From contig CACHJT010000008.1 in NCBI GenBank assembly GCA_902580215.1, positions 1 to 50,964 on the forward strand: a DNA stretch of 50,964 nt, given 5' to 3'. The notes beneath the pieces are model-generated. The model had not been told where the DNA came from, ran no database searches, and saw nothing but the letters and a program-made list of their open reading frames with translations. Position 1 is the stretch's first letter; each line of letters starts with the position of its first letter. Source of the stretch: an uncultured Candidatus Actinomarina sp. (GTDB lineage: Bacteria > Actinomycetota > Acidimicrobiia > Actinomarinales > Actinomarinaceae). Shown piece by piece: positions 17,541 to 24,377 of this stretch. The position numbers and the translations under genes were made by a program.

Positions 17541-18172
17541 AATGAATCCAAAGCCTTTAAATATTGCTCTTCAGTAAAGTTAACGTAGTGGGCCGATAGT
17601 CCGGTTAATCCGTATATCTCAACTGTTGTTTTTATAAATTTAACATTTGGGAGAAATGATTTTAATCTTTTTTCTAGATACACTAGGTCAACTGAATCAT
17701 ATGCGGCCCAGCCATTTGCATTTACATATATATGAATGTTTTTAAGGTTATTTTCATTAATATACTTTAAAGACTCCCAAACTGAACCCTCAGAACATTC
17801 TCCATCAGATATCATGCAATATACATCTTTATTCTCATCTGCAATAGCTCTTCCAACAGCAACCGTAATTCCCATACCAAGACTTCCTGTTGAGCAGTGG
17901 ACTTTCTTTTGTTCATTTCTTTTTGGGTGCTCACCCATTTCATCAAGTAAGTGTTGTGCGTTAAATCCAAAATACTTCTCAAGGACAACATATAATGCCA
18001 CTGCAGCATGACCATTTGAAAGTATGAAAATGTCATTTTCTTTCATATTTGAATATATTTCATCAATTGTTTCTATTGAAGAAAAATAGCTTCCAAGGTG
18101 ATGCAGTTTATTTTTATATGAAATTTCTAATAGTCTTCGAATTAATTGTTTATCAGTTTGAGTTTTTTTCAT
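17537..18172 (-). CDS. Transketolase-like subunit 1 (TPP pyrophosphate-binding domain)
   Basis: This 211-residue protein has SNGHAA (52-57), CSTGSLGMG (93-101), SDGECSEGSVWESL (122-135) and an Asn at about 151. These match the transketolase N-terminal domain, with Ser-Asp-Gly in place of the usual Gly-Asp-Gly at the ThDP/metal site. It is shorter than the usual roughly 270-residue split subunit. It overlaps the RfbH gene by 4 bases upstream and subunit 2 by 4 bases downstream, so the three form one translationally coupled unit. Confidence 0.78.
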   Translation of the reverse strand: MKKTQTDKQLIRRLLEISYKNKLHHLGSYFSSIETIDEIYSNMKENDIFILSNGHAAVALYVVLEKYFGFNAQHLLDEMGEHPKRNEQKKVHCSTGSLGMGITVAVGRAIADENKDVYCMISDGECSEGSVWESLKYINENNLKNIHIYVNANGWAAYDSVDLVYLEKRLKSFLPNVKFIKTTVEIYGLTGLSAHYVNFTEEQYLKALDSL

Positions 18173-19476
18173 TTTGTTTTAGTTTTTACAAATTCGTGAA
18201 TTGTTTCAATCATGTAGTCAATCATTTCTTTTGATAAACCAGGAAAAACTCCGAGCCAAAATGTACTTAATGCCACAGTATTTGAGTTACTAAGGCTACC
18301 AACTTCTCTGTGCTCAACATTTTGATAAGCTGGTTGCCAGAGTAGGTTGCCAGCAAATAAGAATCTTGAATTAATTTTTCTTTCATCTAAGTGGTTAATT
18401 AACTCTGGTCTTGAAAATGGAGCATCTTGTTTAACAGTAATTGGGAAACCAAACCAGCTAGGGTCAGAACGATCGTCTTTAATAGGTAATATAAAAAATT
18501 CCTCAAGGTGTTTTAATCCGTCGTATAAATGCTGCCAATTATTTTTTCTTTTATCTATAAAACTATCAAGCTTTTCTAACTGAGATAATCCAACTGATGC
18601 CTGTAAATCAGTTAATTTAAAGTTGTATCCAATTTGAGAAAAAATATACTTATGATCAAACCCATAGGGAAGATTTCCCAGTTGCCAGTCATATCTTCTA
18701 TTGCAAGTATCTGACTCACCTGGTGCACACCAACAGTCTCTACCCCAGTCTCTAAAAGATTCTAATAACTTATTCATAACAGGATTATTTGTAACAACAG
18801 CACCTCCTTCACCCATTGTTATATGATGAGCAGGGTAAAAACTAAAAGTTCCTGCATCTCCAAAAGTTCCTGTATATTTATTATCATATTTTGAACCTAG
18901 AGCGTCACAGGAATCTTCTATCAAAAATAGTTCATTATCTTTACAAAAGTCCATTACCCTCTCAAGATCAAAAGGATTTCCTAAAGTATGTGCAATCATT
19001 ACTGCCTTTGTTTTTGGGCTTAGTGCATCTTCAAGATAGTCCACATTTATATTGTAAGTTCCCATCTCACAATCTATAAAAACAGGAATACATCCGTTCT
19101 GAATTATTGGATTTACGGTGGTTGGGAAACCTGTTGCAATTGTAATTACTTCATCACCCTTTTTAATAGCTCTATCTTTTAATTTAGGAGATGTTAAAGA
19201 TGAAAATGCTAATAAATTTGCCGATGAACCAGAATTTACTGGAACTGTATGTTTTATGTTTAGAAATTTTGAGAATTCTTTCTCAAAAGCATCGGTGAAC
19301 CTTCCCTCAGTAAGCCAAAAATCTAAAGAGGAGTCAATTAATGATTCTATATCTTTATGATCGAAAGTCCTTCCACTAATAGGAACATCTGTTTTTCCAG
19401 GAATGAATTTTTCTACAGGAAACTCTTCATCATAATGTTTTTTAACAAGTTCAATTATTTTTTTTCTAGTAGACAT
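18169..19476 (-). CDS. rfbH: CDP-4-keto-6-deoxyglucose 3-dehydrase (E1, RfbH/DdhC type)
   Basis: This is a PLP enzyme of the DegT/E1 family. In place of the usual PLP lysine it has His-His in the segment PAHHITMGEGG (H217/H218), the signature of the 3-deoxygenating E1. It also has four Cys at 190, 248, 250 and 258, in the spacing known to bind the [2Fe-2S] cluster of E1. The reaction removes the C3 hydroxyl of CDP-4-keto-6-deoxyglucose on the way to 3,6-dideoxyhexoses. The open frame extends 34 residues further to 19578, but family alignment favours the ATG at 19476. The CDP-glucose-forming genes (rfbF, rfbG) and the E3 reductase are not in this window. Confidence 0.88.
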   Translation of the reverse strand: MSTRKKIIELVKKHYDEEFPVEKFIPGKTDVPISGRTFDHKDIESLIDSSLDFWLTEGRFTDAFEKEFSKFLNIKHTVPVNSGSSANLLAFSSLTSPKLKDRAIKKGDEVITIATGFPTTVNPIIQNGCIPVFIDCEMGTYNINVDYLEDALSPKTKAVMIAHTLGNPFDLERVMDFCKDNELFLIEDSCDALGSKYDNKYTGTFGDAGTFSFYPAHHITMGEGGAVVTNNPVMNKLLESFRDWGRDCWCAPGESDTCNRRYDWQLGNLPYGFDHKYIFSQIGYNFKLTDLQASVGLSQLEKLDSFIDKRKNNWQHLYDGLKHLEEFFILPIKDDRSDPSWFGFPITVKQDAPFSRPELINHLDERKINSRFLFAGNLLWQPAYQNVEHREVGSLSNSNTVALSTFWLGVFPGLSKEMIDYMIETIHEFVKTKTK

Positions 19477-19737
19477 TAAGCCCAATAATAATAGATTTAG
19501 AAATTTGCTTCTATCAATAATGTTTTTAAGAAAAGAAAGTAAGGGGTCACTATTTCCACAGATACCAGGCGTTTTCATACCTTAGAGCTAATTGAACATT
19601 GAGTTTTTTAAATTAAATATATTTAAAAGTTAGTAGTTAATTAGTAAGTAAATTTATTTGTTGTGAATTATCGCTCATTTGTGAGAGGCTCTAAAACGCA
19701 ATGAGCAGTAAATAACAGAGACTTCTTTTGTGAGTGT

Positions 19738-19759
19738 GTGACAGTTTTGTGACAGTTTT
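19738..19759. repeat. Tandem 11-bp repeat GTGACAGTTTT x2
   Basis: Two perfect head-to-tail copies lie at the 3' end of the 127-residue membrane protein gene. A related pair lies just beyond its 5' end (20195-20216). Short tandem repeats flanking tRNA-derived att-like sequence resemble arm-type sites of tyrosine integrases; this is inference. Confidence 0.6.
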
Positions 19760-20142
19760 TATTCTTTTTCAACTAACTTGTTAACCAGAATAAACAATGA
19801 TCCTCCTATAAGAGTCCATAGTATATCATTCCAATCAAAAACACCTCTTCCAGGTGTGTATTTTGCAATGAATTCGTTACCTATTAGGCCAACCATAGAA
19901 ATCACTACTGACCACTTCAATCTATTTTTATAAACTGATGAATTAGATTTAAATACCTCTGGAATGCTTACATAAAAAAAACTTGGTATGCCGATGCCTG
20001 GAAAGAAGTTAGGAGCTACTCCAAGAAAATAAATTACAAGATCGTTTCCACCAACATAACTGGGTCTAATGTAGCTTTGAACCAAGCCAAATAAAAAAAA
20101 TGAAATTCCAAATATTGTGTAGTACAGAAAGTGTTTCTTCAT
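19759..20142 (-). CDS. Small four-helix membrane protein of unknown function
   Basis: This 127-residue protein has about four membrane segments. A Phe-Asp-Trp-Asn-Asp-Ile motif before the last helix is vaguely like VanZ-type proteins (Asp-x-x-Asp before a Gly-rich helix), but not enough to name it. It stands alone between two sets of GTGACAG tandem repeats and next to a tRNA-Phe fragment, so it may be cargo of a decayed integrated element. The promoter TATATT sits 6 bases before the ATG. Confidence 0.6.
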   Translation of the reverse strand: MKKHFLYYTIFGISFFLFGLVQSYIRPSYVGGNDLVIYFLGVAPNFFPGIGIPSFFYVSIPEVFKSNSSVYKNRLKWSVVISMVGLIGNEFIAKYTPGRGVFDWNDILWTLIGGSLFILVNKLVEKE

Positions 20143-20148
20143 ATATTG

Positions 20149-20154
20149 AATATA
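20149..20154 (-). promoter_or_regulatory. -10 box (TATATT) for a leaderless membrane-protein gene
   Basis: On the minus strand TATATT is followed by 6 bases and then the ATG at 20142. Confidence 0.45.
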
Positions 20155-20194
20155 TTACTTTATTGGCTATTACAAGTGTCTGTCGAGAAGTTTT

Positions 20195-20216
20195 GTGACA
20201 GTTTTTGTGACAAAAG
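20195..20216. repeat. Tandem repeat GTGACAGTTTTT / GTGACAAAAG
   Basis: Two GTGACA units are spaced 12 bases apart, 22 bases from the tRNA-Phe fragment at 20238. They match the pair at 19738-19759, so this repeat family brackets the small membrane protein gene. Confidence 0.5.
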
Positions 20217-20237
20217 TCTTTAATTTGTTTAAAAACC

Positions 20238-20283
20238 TTGTGGCCAGAGGCAGAATCGAACTGCCGACCCCTTGTTTTTCAGA
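20238..20283 (-). pseudogene. Duplicated 3' part of tRNA-Phe (att-like direct repeat)
   Basis: A 46-base stretch is identical to 21230-21275, which covers the 3' end of the intact tRNA-Phe gene: discriminator base, acceptor 3' strand, T arm, variable loop, and the anticodon arm through the anticodon loop. Beyond 20283 the match breaks up, although a weakly tRNA-like segment follows. A 3'-tRNA copy in direct orientation about 1 kb away is the usual footprint of site-specific integration at a tRNA gene. Confidence 0.85.
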
Positions 20284-20400
20284 TATGGGCTAACCATTTG
20301 ACCTTAGTTCATTTTACATTAACTTACTTTAAATATCGCTACTTACTAGAGGCTTTATTCGAGCAACTAGAGTATCTACAAACAACTGTCGTAAAGTGAT

Positions 20401-20422
20401 GTGTGCGATTTGTGTGCGGTTT
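20401..20422. repeat. Tandem 11-bp repeat GTGTGCGATTT / GTGTGCGGTTT
   Basis: Two head-to-tail copies differ at one base and lie about 120 bases inside the left att-like copy. A perfect version lies at the other end of the element (21167-21190). Confidence 0.6.
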
Positions 20423-20461
20423 TTTATAAGCATTTGATAACATTGTCAACTCAATTCAACA

Positions 20462-20495
20462 GGGTCAAGAATCCCAAGAGGGTCAAGAGGGTCAG
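20462..20495. repeat. Three short direct repeats of GGGTCA(A)GA
   Basis: GGGTCAAGA occurs at 20462-20470 and 20480-20488, followed directly by GGGTCAG at 20489-20495. They lie about 75 bases upstream of the GNAT gene. They could be binding sites for a regulator or recombination accessory factor; nothing more can be said from sequence. Confidence 0.4.
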
Positions 20496-20569
20496 AAAAT
20501 ATTATGCAAAGAATATATACATTCTCTGCTTGCTATATTTGAGATATAGATAATTTTCGGGGGTGCTCA

Positions 20570-21013
20570 GTGGTTTCAATTCGTCCGTTAAGTGTGTCAG
20601 ATTATGATGATTGGTTAGAGGTTTATAGAGTTTATGCAGAACACTACCAATCAGAACTAACTGAAGAGGGGGTGTCTACAACTTGGAATTGGTTGATGGA
20701 TAACGAAAACCCTCTGACTGGAATTGTTGCCGATTTTGAAGGCAAATTGATTGGTCTCGCACATTTCAGGGCATTACCTAATCCACTTAGAGCGATAAAT
20801 GTAGGTTTTTTGCACGATTTAGTGGTTATACCTCAAGAGAGAGGAAGCGATACCGCACAACTTTTGATTGACGAAATAAAATCAATCGGCAAACGAGAGA
20901 AATGGACAAAAATCCGATGGAATACAAGAGATGATAATTATCGTGCCCGAGCATTTTATGACAAAGTTGCGACAAAAACTAATTGGACTGTGTATGAAAT
21001 AGAATTGGACTAA
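20570..21013 (+). CDS. GNAT-family N-acetyltransferase
   Basis: This 147-residue protein has IRPLSVSDYDDW at its start, GIVADFEGKLIGLAHF (a central beta pair), an LHDLVVIPQERGSDTAQLLIDEI segment carrying the acetyl-CoA-binding turn, and a WNTRDDNYRARAFYDKV ending. This is the full GNAT fold. The acceptor is unknown. The GTG start is preceded at a good distance by a GGGGGTG ribosome site, unlike most genes here, which lack one. The base composition looks richer in G+C than its neighbours. It is the only gene inside the tRNA-Phe repeat pair, so it is a candidate acquired cargo gene. Confidence 0.82.
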   Translation: MVSIRPLSVSDYDDWLEVYRVYAEHYQSELTEEGVSTTWNWLMDNENPLTGIVADFEGKLIGLAHFRALPNPLRAINVGFLHDLVVIPQERGSDTAQLLIDEIKSIGKREKWTKIRWNTRDDNYRARAFYDKVATKTNWTVYEIELD

Positions 21014-21028
21014 ATTACCCCTCCCTAA

Positions 21029-21053
21029 ATACCTCTGAAAGGAACAGAGGTAT
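21029..21053 (+). terminator. Hairpin after the GNAT gene
   Basis: ATACCTCTG (21029-21037) and CAGAGGTAT (21045-21053) form a perfect 9-bp stem with a 7-base loop, 16 bases after the GNAT stop. No clear T-run follows on either strand, so it is either a weak terminator or a recombination/RNA-stability structure. Confidence 0.45.
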
Positions 21054-21166
21054 GGATATATATCAAAATATTGAAATAATATATTCCGACTTTCTCTAAA
21101 AATACCCATTACTTATGCGACGCTAAAGAGGGTATGTAATCTCAACTTACTTGGCTAAAAGTCAAT

Positions 21167-21190
21167 GTGTGCGGTTTTGTGTGCGGTTTT
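21167..21190. repeat. Tandem 12-bp repeat GTGTGCGGTTTT x2
   Basis: Two perfect head-to-tail copies lie 40 bases from the start of the repeated tRNA-Phe segment. They match the pair at 20401-20422 at the other end of the element. Confidence 0.65.
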
Positions 21191-21232
21191 AACTAGTTTG
21201 TTTGTGAAGACCAATAGAGCCTATGTTTATTG

Positions 21233-21305
21233 TGGCCAGAGGCAGAATCGAACTGCCGACCCCTTGTTTTTCAGACAAGTGCTCTACCGACTGAGCTATC
21301 TGGCC
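21233..21305 (-). tRNA. tRNA-Phe (GAA)
   Basis: This 73-base gene folds as a full cloverleaf with acceptor GGCCAGA/TCTGGCC, anticodon stem CTTGT/ACAAG, loop CTGAAAA with anticodon GAA, T arm GGCAG-TTCGATT-CTGCC and discriminator A. The 3' CCA is not encoded. Its 3' part is duplicated at 20238-20283. Confidence 0.97.
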
Positions 21306-21310
21306 ATTTG

Positions 21311-21385
21311 CGGGGACGACGGGATTCGAACCCGCGACCTCCTGCGTGACAGGCAGGCGTGAACTCCAGACTTCACCACGCCCCC
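21311..21385 (-). tRNA. tRNA-Asp (GTC)
   Basis: This 75-base cloverleaf has acceptor GGGGGCG pairing with CGTCCCC, anticodon stem CCTGC/GCAGG, loop CTGTCAC with anticodon GTC, T arm GCGGG-TTCGAAT-CCCGT and discriminator G, as expected for Asp. CCA is not encoded. It lies 5 bases upstream of tRNA-Phe on the same strand, probably in one transcript. Confidence 0.97.
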
Positions 21386-21489
21386 ATTGATTTAATTAAT
21401 GATAATACATTAATTTACTAATAAATTAGTAAATTTCTAATTTATAAATATATATTTTAAATATACATTCAACTATTAATATTGAAATC

Positions 21490-22923
21490 ATGGGTTTAAT
21501 TAATTTATCAAAATATTTACTAAGGTTTTTATTACTTCAATCCTCGGTGACATTTATTACAATTTGGTATTTTGATAAATTTTTAATTGGTGAATATGTA
21601 AGTGGTTATGACATAATAATTAGAAATTTACTTGAAGACCGAGCTAGATTTTACGAATTTATTCCTTACAATTTTGTTAAAATTGACGTTTATTTGGCAC
21701 TTTTTGTTTTCGCATTCTTAATAATTCTTTATAGTACTGATTTTTATAGTTATGCAAATGACCTAGTGTTGACAACTAATAAAGGATTTTTTGACGAGTT
21801 TTTACCAATTTATCTAATATGGACTGCTTCATACCTTAGCTTTTTACAGATTTTTAGATTTACAGCAGTTTCAAGAGGTTATTTAGTAATTTTTACTTTC
21901 ATAGTTCCTTTAATCTTGGTTGGTTTTAGAAACACAGAAACAATATCAAGACTACTAGGTAGAAATCCTTCAAAAGAAAACTTTATTTCATTCAATTTGG
22001 ATAAAGACTCAATCTTTAGAGAACTGAGATTATTAAAGTATAGAAATAATTTAAAAAATTATAACAATACTTCAGACACTAAAGAGATAAAAAAGCTAAT
22101 AGAAAAAGAGAATAAGGAAAATGAAATTAGTCTTGTAGTTATTGTTTTAGAAGAAACAAAACATTTTTCAAAAGAGTTTGAAACTTATCTATTAAATCTA
22201 AATAAAAAAGTCTTATTAATTTCTGAATTAGATTTTAAATTCAACTCAATATTTATTTACAGGACAAACAGGCTATCGAATAACAATTTATTTTATATAA
22301 ATAACGATATTCAAATCGGGTCACGCTATATTCTGAAAAGAGTTATGGATATCACAATTTCAATAATTTTACTTCCCATTCTAGGAGCAATTTTTTTAGT
22401 ATCTAATTTATTTGTCATATCTGTTGCTGGATATCCCTCAATTATTAAACAAAAAAGAATTGGCCTTCATGGCAAAGAATTTTATATGTATAAATTAAGA
22501 ACAATGCATGCCTCTTCTCATGAAAAAAGAGGAGACTTAAAAGAATTAAATCAAAGAAGCGGTCCATTATTTAAAATTGATGATGACCCAAGATTCATAA
22601 AAGGAGCTAAATTATTAAGAAAATTTAGTATTGATGAAATACCACAGTTTATAAATGTTTTCAAAGGAACTATGTCTATAGTAGGGCCGAGGCCGCTTTT
22701 CCCTGAAGACAATTATTACTTCGATGAGCACTATCTCAGAAGATTAAATGTATTACCAGGTATTACGGGACTTTTACAAATTAATGAGAGAAATACTTCA
22801 GACTTTGAGACATGGTTTAAGTACGATCTTGAATACATTGAAAATTGGAACTTGCTGTTGGACATAAAAATTATTTTAAAAACACCGTTTTTTCTTTTTA
22901 AATCAAAAGTTTCTGGTAAGTAG
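21490..22923 (+). CDS. Polyprenyl-phosphate sugar-1-phosphate transferase (WcaJ/WbaP type)
   Basis: This is a 477-residue protein. The N-terminal part has four to five membrane helices, followed by a cytoplasmic linker (about 150-280). The C-terminal catalytic domain (about 281-477) starts at KRVMDI. It carries PSIIKQKRIGLHGKEFYMYKL (split by family motifs), KIDDDPR, a KFSIDEIPQ helix, a GTMSIVGPRP motif and PGITGLLQI, the bacterial sugar transferase signature (PF02397). It starts glycan assembly by putting a sugar phosphate on the lipid carrier. TAATAT ends 7 bases before the ATG. Its stop is only 3 bases from the 3' end of the convergent tRNA-Lys gene. Confidence 0.88.
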   Translation: MGLINLSKYLLRFLLLQSSVTFITIWYFDKFLIGEYVSGYDIIIRNLLEDRARFYEFIPYNFVKIDVYLALFVFAFLIILYSTDFYSYANDLVLTTNKGFFDEFLPIYLIWTASYLSFLQIFRFTAVSRGYLVIFTFIVPLILVGFRNTETISRLLGRNPSKENFISFNLDKDSIFRELRLLKYRNNLKNYNNTSDTKEIKKLIEKENKENEISLVVIVLEETKHFSKEFETYLLNLNKKVLLISELDFKFNSIFIYRTNRLSNNNLFYINNDIQIGSRYILKRVMDITISIILLPILGAIFLVSNLFVISVAGYPSIIKQKRIGLHGKEFYMYKLRTMHASSHEKRGDLKELNQRSGPLFKIDDDPRFIKGAKLLRKFSIDEIPQFINVFKGTMSIVGPRPLFPEDNYYFDEHYLRRLNVLPGITGLLQINERNTSDFETWFKYDLEYIENWNLLLDIKIILKTPFFLFKSKVSGK

Positions 22924-22926
22924 TAG

Positions 22927-22999
22927 TGGGTCGGGTGGGAATCGAACCCACGACCTTGAGCTTAAAAGGCTCCTGCTCTGCCGATTGAGCTACCGACCC
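22927..22999 (-). tRNA. tRNA-Lys (TTT)
   Basis: This 73-base cloverleaf has acceptor GGGTCGG/CCGACCC, loop CTTTTAA with anticodon TTT, T arm GTGGG-TTCGATT-CCCAC and discriminator A. The outermost anticodon-stem pair is a G-A mismatch. CCA is not encoded. Confidence 0.96.
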
Positions 23000-23058
23000 A
23001 GTTATTTAATAACAAAGAACATTATAAACATTAATATTCTTTATACAGAATAGAATGT

Positions 23059-23373
23059 TTACTCTTCCTCTAGGAACGAATCTATATTTAAATTATCGGA
23101 AATTTTATTTTTTGTTTCAGTTAGCAAGGTTTTAAGTTCAGAATTTATATTATTGACAATTTCTTTTGTTTCCTTTTTAATATCTTCATCTGTTACGGTA
23201 GATTCTACTGTTTTAATTATGTTGTTTATAAGTTGAGATGTGTTGTCAATTGTAGTTTTAAAAGTATCTTTTAAGTCTTCAACTAAGTCTTCTTCATCAA
23301 TTCTAGATTTTATTTTTTTTGCAACATCAGCAATATCGCTAGATATATTAGACCACTTTTGTTCATCATCCAT
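23059..23373 (-). CDS. Small acidic helical protein of unknown function
   Basis: This 104-residue protein is highly charged, with regularly spaced Ile/Leu suggesting long amphipathic helices or a coiled coil (for example 60-100). There is no signal, membrane segment or Cys. It could be a stress or scaffold protein; no family is recognised. A promoter, TATAAT at 23381-23386, lies 7 bases before the ATG, so it has its own leaderless transcript. Confidence 0.6.
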   Translation of the reverse strand: MDDEQKWSNISSDIADVAKKIKSRIDEEDLVEDLKDTFKTTIDNTSQLINNIIKTVESTVTDEDIKKETKEIVNNINSELKTLLTETKNKISDNLNIDSFLEEE

Positions 23374-23380
23374 ATTGCTT

Positions 23381-23386
23381 ATTATA
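23381..23386 (-). promoter_or_regulatory. -10 box (TATAAT) for a leaderless small acidic protein gene
   Basis: On the minus strand TATAAT is followed by 7 bases and the ATG at 23373. It lies just upstream of the MpaB-like gene's stop, so the two genes can be transcribed separately. Confidence 0.5.
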
Positions 23387-23390
23387 TTGC

Positions 23391-24233
23391 TTAGTATTTT
23401 GCTTTGTCACTAAATTTTAAGTTAGGATTCTTAGTAATTCTCTGATTTGCCCACCGAGCAGGAGCTATGAGACGAAAGAAAGGTGGAAGAAAAGGTCTCG
23501 TAAATTTCAATAAAAAAAGATTGAAGCTTACTAAAGAAGTTTTTAATTTTGAGTTTTTAATGCCATATAAATCTTTAAACTCTTTCGGCAGAGTATTGAA
23601 AGCTGTAAATGATATAAATGGCCAAATTGGTTTAATATGTTTTGGTACCGGACCTCCTCCGATAATATCATATACATCCATTGCTACATCTGTTTTGACT
23701 AAATAACTATTTTCTCTAGATTTTTGAATTACCCACTCTTTTAATTCATTATGAGTTTTAGGCATTAACCCTTTGTCAACTAAAACCATTTCAGCAGCAA
23801 GGGAGTTTTCTTCGTGATATTTATTTTTTTCTTCATCCGAAAGTTTTTTCACAGTTTTTTCATAGAAATAAATTGAAGAGATTTGTAAACATGCATGGAC
23901 CCATAAAAGTTGTTCGTGATCTAACGCATCGTAATAACCCCCTGTAATTTCATCTTCTCCTTTAATTACTTCATGTAACTTATTAATCCTATGCGCACTA
24001 TCGTCTGCTTCCGCCTTAGTTCCAAAAGTTACAGAATTTTGAAGTGACAATGTTCTTATTAGTCTTTTCCAGGGGTCCCTTTGATAAAAAGATGTTTGCC
24101 TTGCCCCAGCGGCTATAAGAGGGTGTGCAGCATGCATAAGTAAAGCTCTTGCTCCGCCGAATAATACAGTAATTTCCTTATTGACCTTCCACATCATTGA
24201 GTCGGGTCCAAAGTAGCCTGGGTCTGCATTCAT
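23391..24233 (-). CDS. MpaB/latex-clearing-type oxygenase-like protein (DUF2236)
   Basis: This 280-residue protein carries the DUF2236 pattern: FGGARALLMHAAHPLIAAG near 30-48, a YQRDPWKRLIRT segment, an FGT motif, HEVIKGEDEITGG and WVHACL with the second conserved His. The family includes bacterial oxygenases with a b-type haem (rubber oxygenase Lcp, MpaB) and is common in actinobacteria. The substrate is unknown. TAAAAT (24241-24246) sits 7 bases before the ATG, suggesting leaderless expression. Confidence 0.82.
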   Translation of the reverse strand: MNADPGYFGPDSMMWKVNKEITVLFGGARALLMHAAHPLIAAGARQTSFYQRDPWKRLIRTLSLQNSVTFGTKAEADDSAHRINKLHEVIKGEDEITGGYYDALDHEQLLWVHACLQISSIYFYEKTVKKLSDEEKNKYHEENSLAAEMVLVDKGLMPKTHNELKEWVIQKSRENSYLVKTDVAMDVYDIIGGGPVPKHIKPIWPFISFTAFNTLPKEFKDLYGIKNSKLKTSLVSFNLFLLKFTRPFLPPFFRLIAPARWANQRITKNPNLKFSDKAKY

Positions 24234-24377
24234 ATATAATATTTTATCTTTAATACTGTTTATTAATAATTAAATTTCTTAAGTAGAGTTTTTAATTAGA
24301 TAAAATTAGATTAATGCATAAATTAATTGCTATAATTTTCTCTAATTTAATGAGCCCTTACCTACTAAAAGAATAAT

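Larger units (their letters stand above)
20238..21275. mobile_element. Remnant of an element integrated at tRNA-Phe
   Basis: The segment is bounded by the 46-base direct repeat (20238-20283 and 21230-21275). Inside, near each end, are paired 11-12 bp tandem repeats of the GTGTGCGGTTTT type, plus one GNAT gene that looks richer in G+C than its neighbours. There is no integrase or excisionase, so the element appears decayed or dependent on helper functions. The gene-free stretch 20284-20569 holds only repeats (20401-20422, 20462-20495) and a likely promoter area. Confidence 0.6.

Noticed and set aside
17070-18172. Frameshifted single transketolase gene
   Set aside because: The two frames overlap by ATGA with intact starts and motifs, as in true split transketolases.
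19477-19578. 34-residue N-terminal extension of RfbH
   Set aside because: It falls outside the family alignment; MSTRKK at 19476 fits the normal N-terminus.
19579-19737. Left att copy for the GTGACAG element
   Set aside because: No stretch resembling the tRNA-Phe 3' end could be found; only short inverted repeats such as GCTCATT/AATGAGC are present.
21165-21362. 65-codon open frame across tRNA-Phe and tRNA-Asp
   Set aside because: It is antisense to two tRNA genes; its peptide is the typical spurious translation of tRNA sequence.
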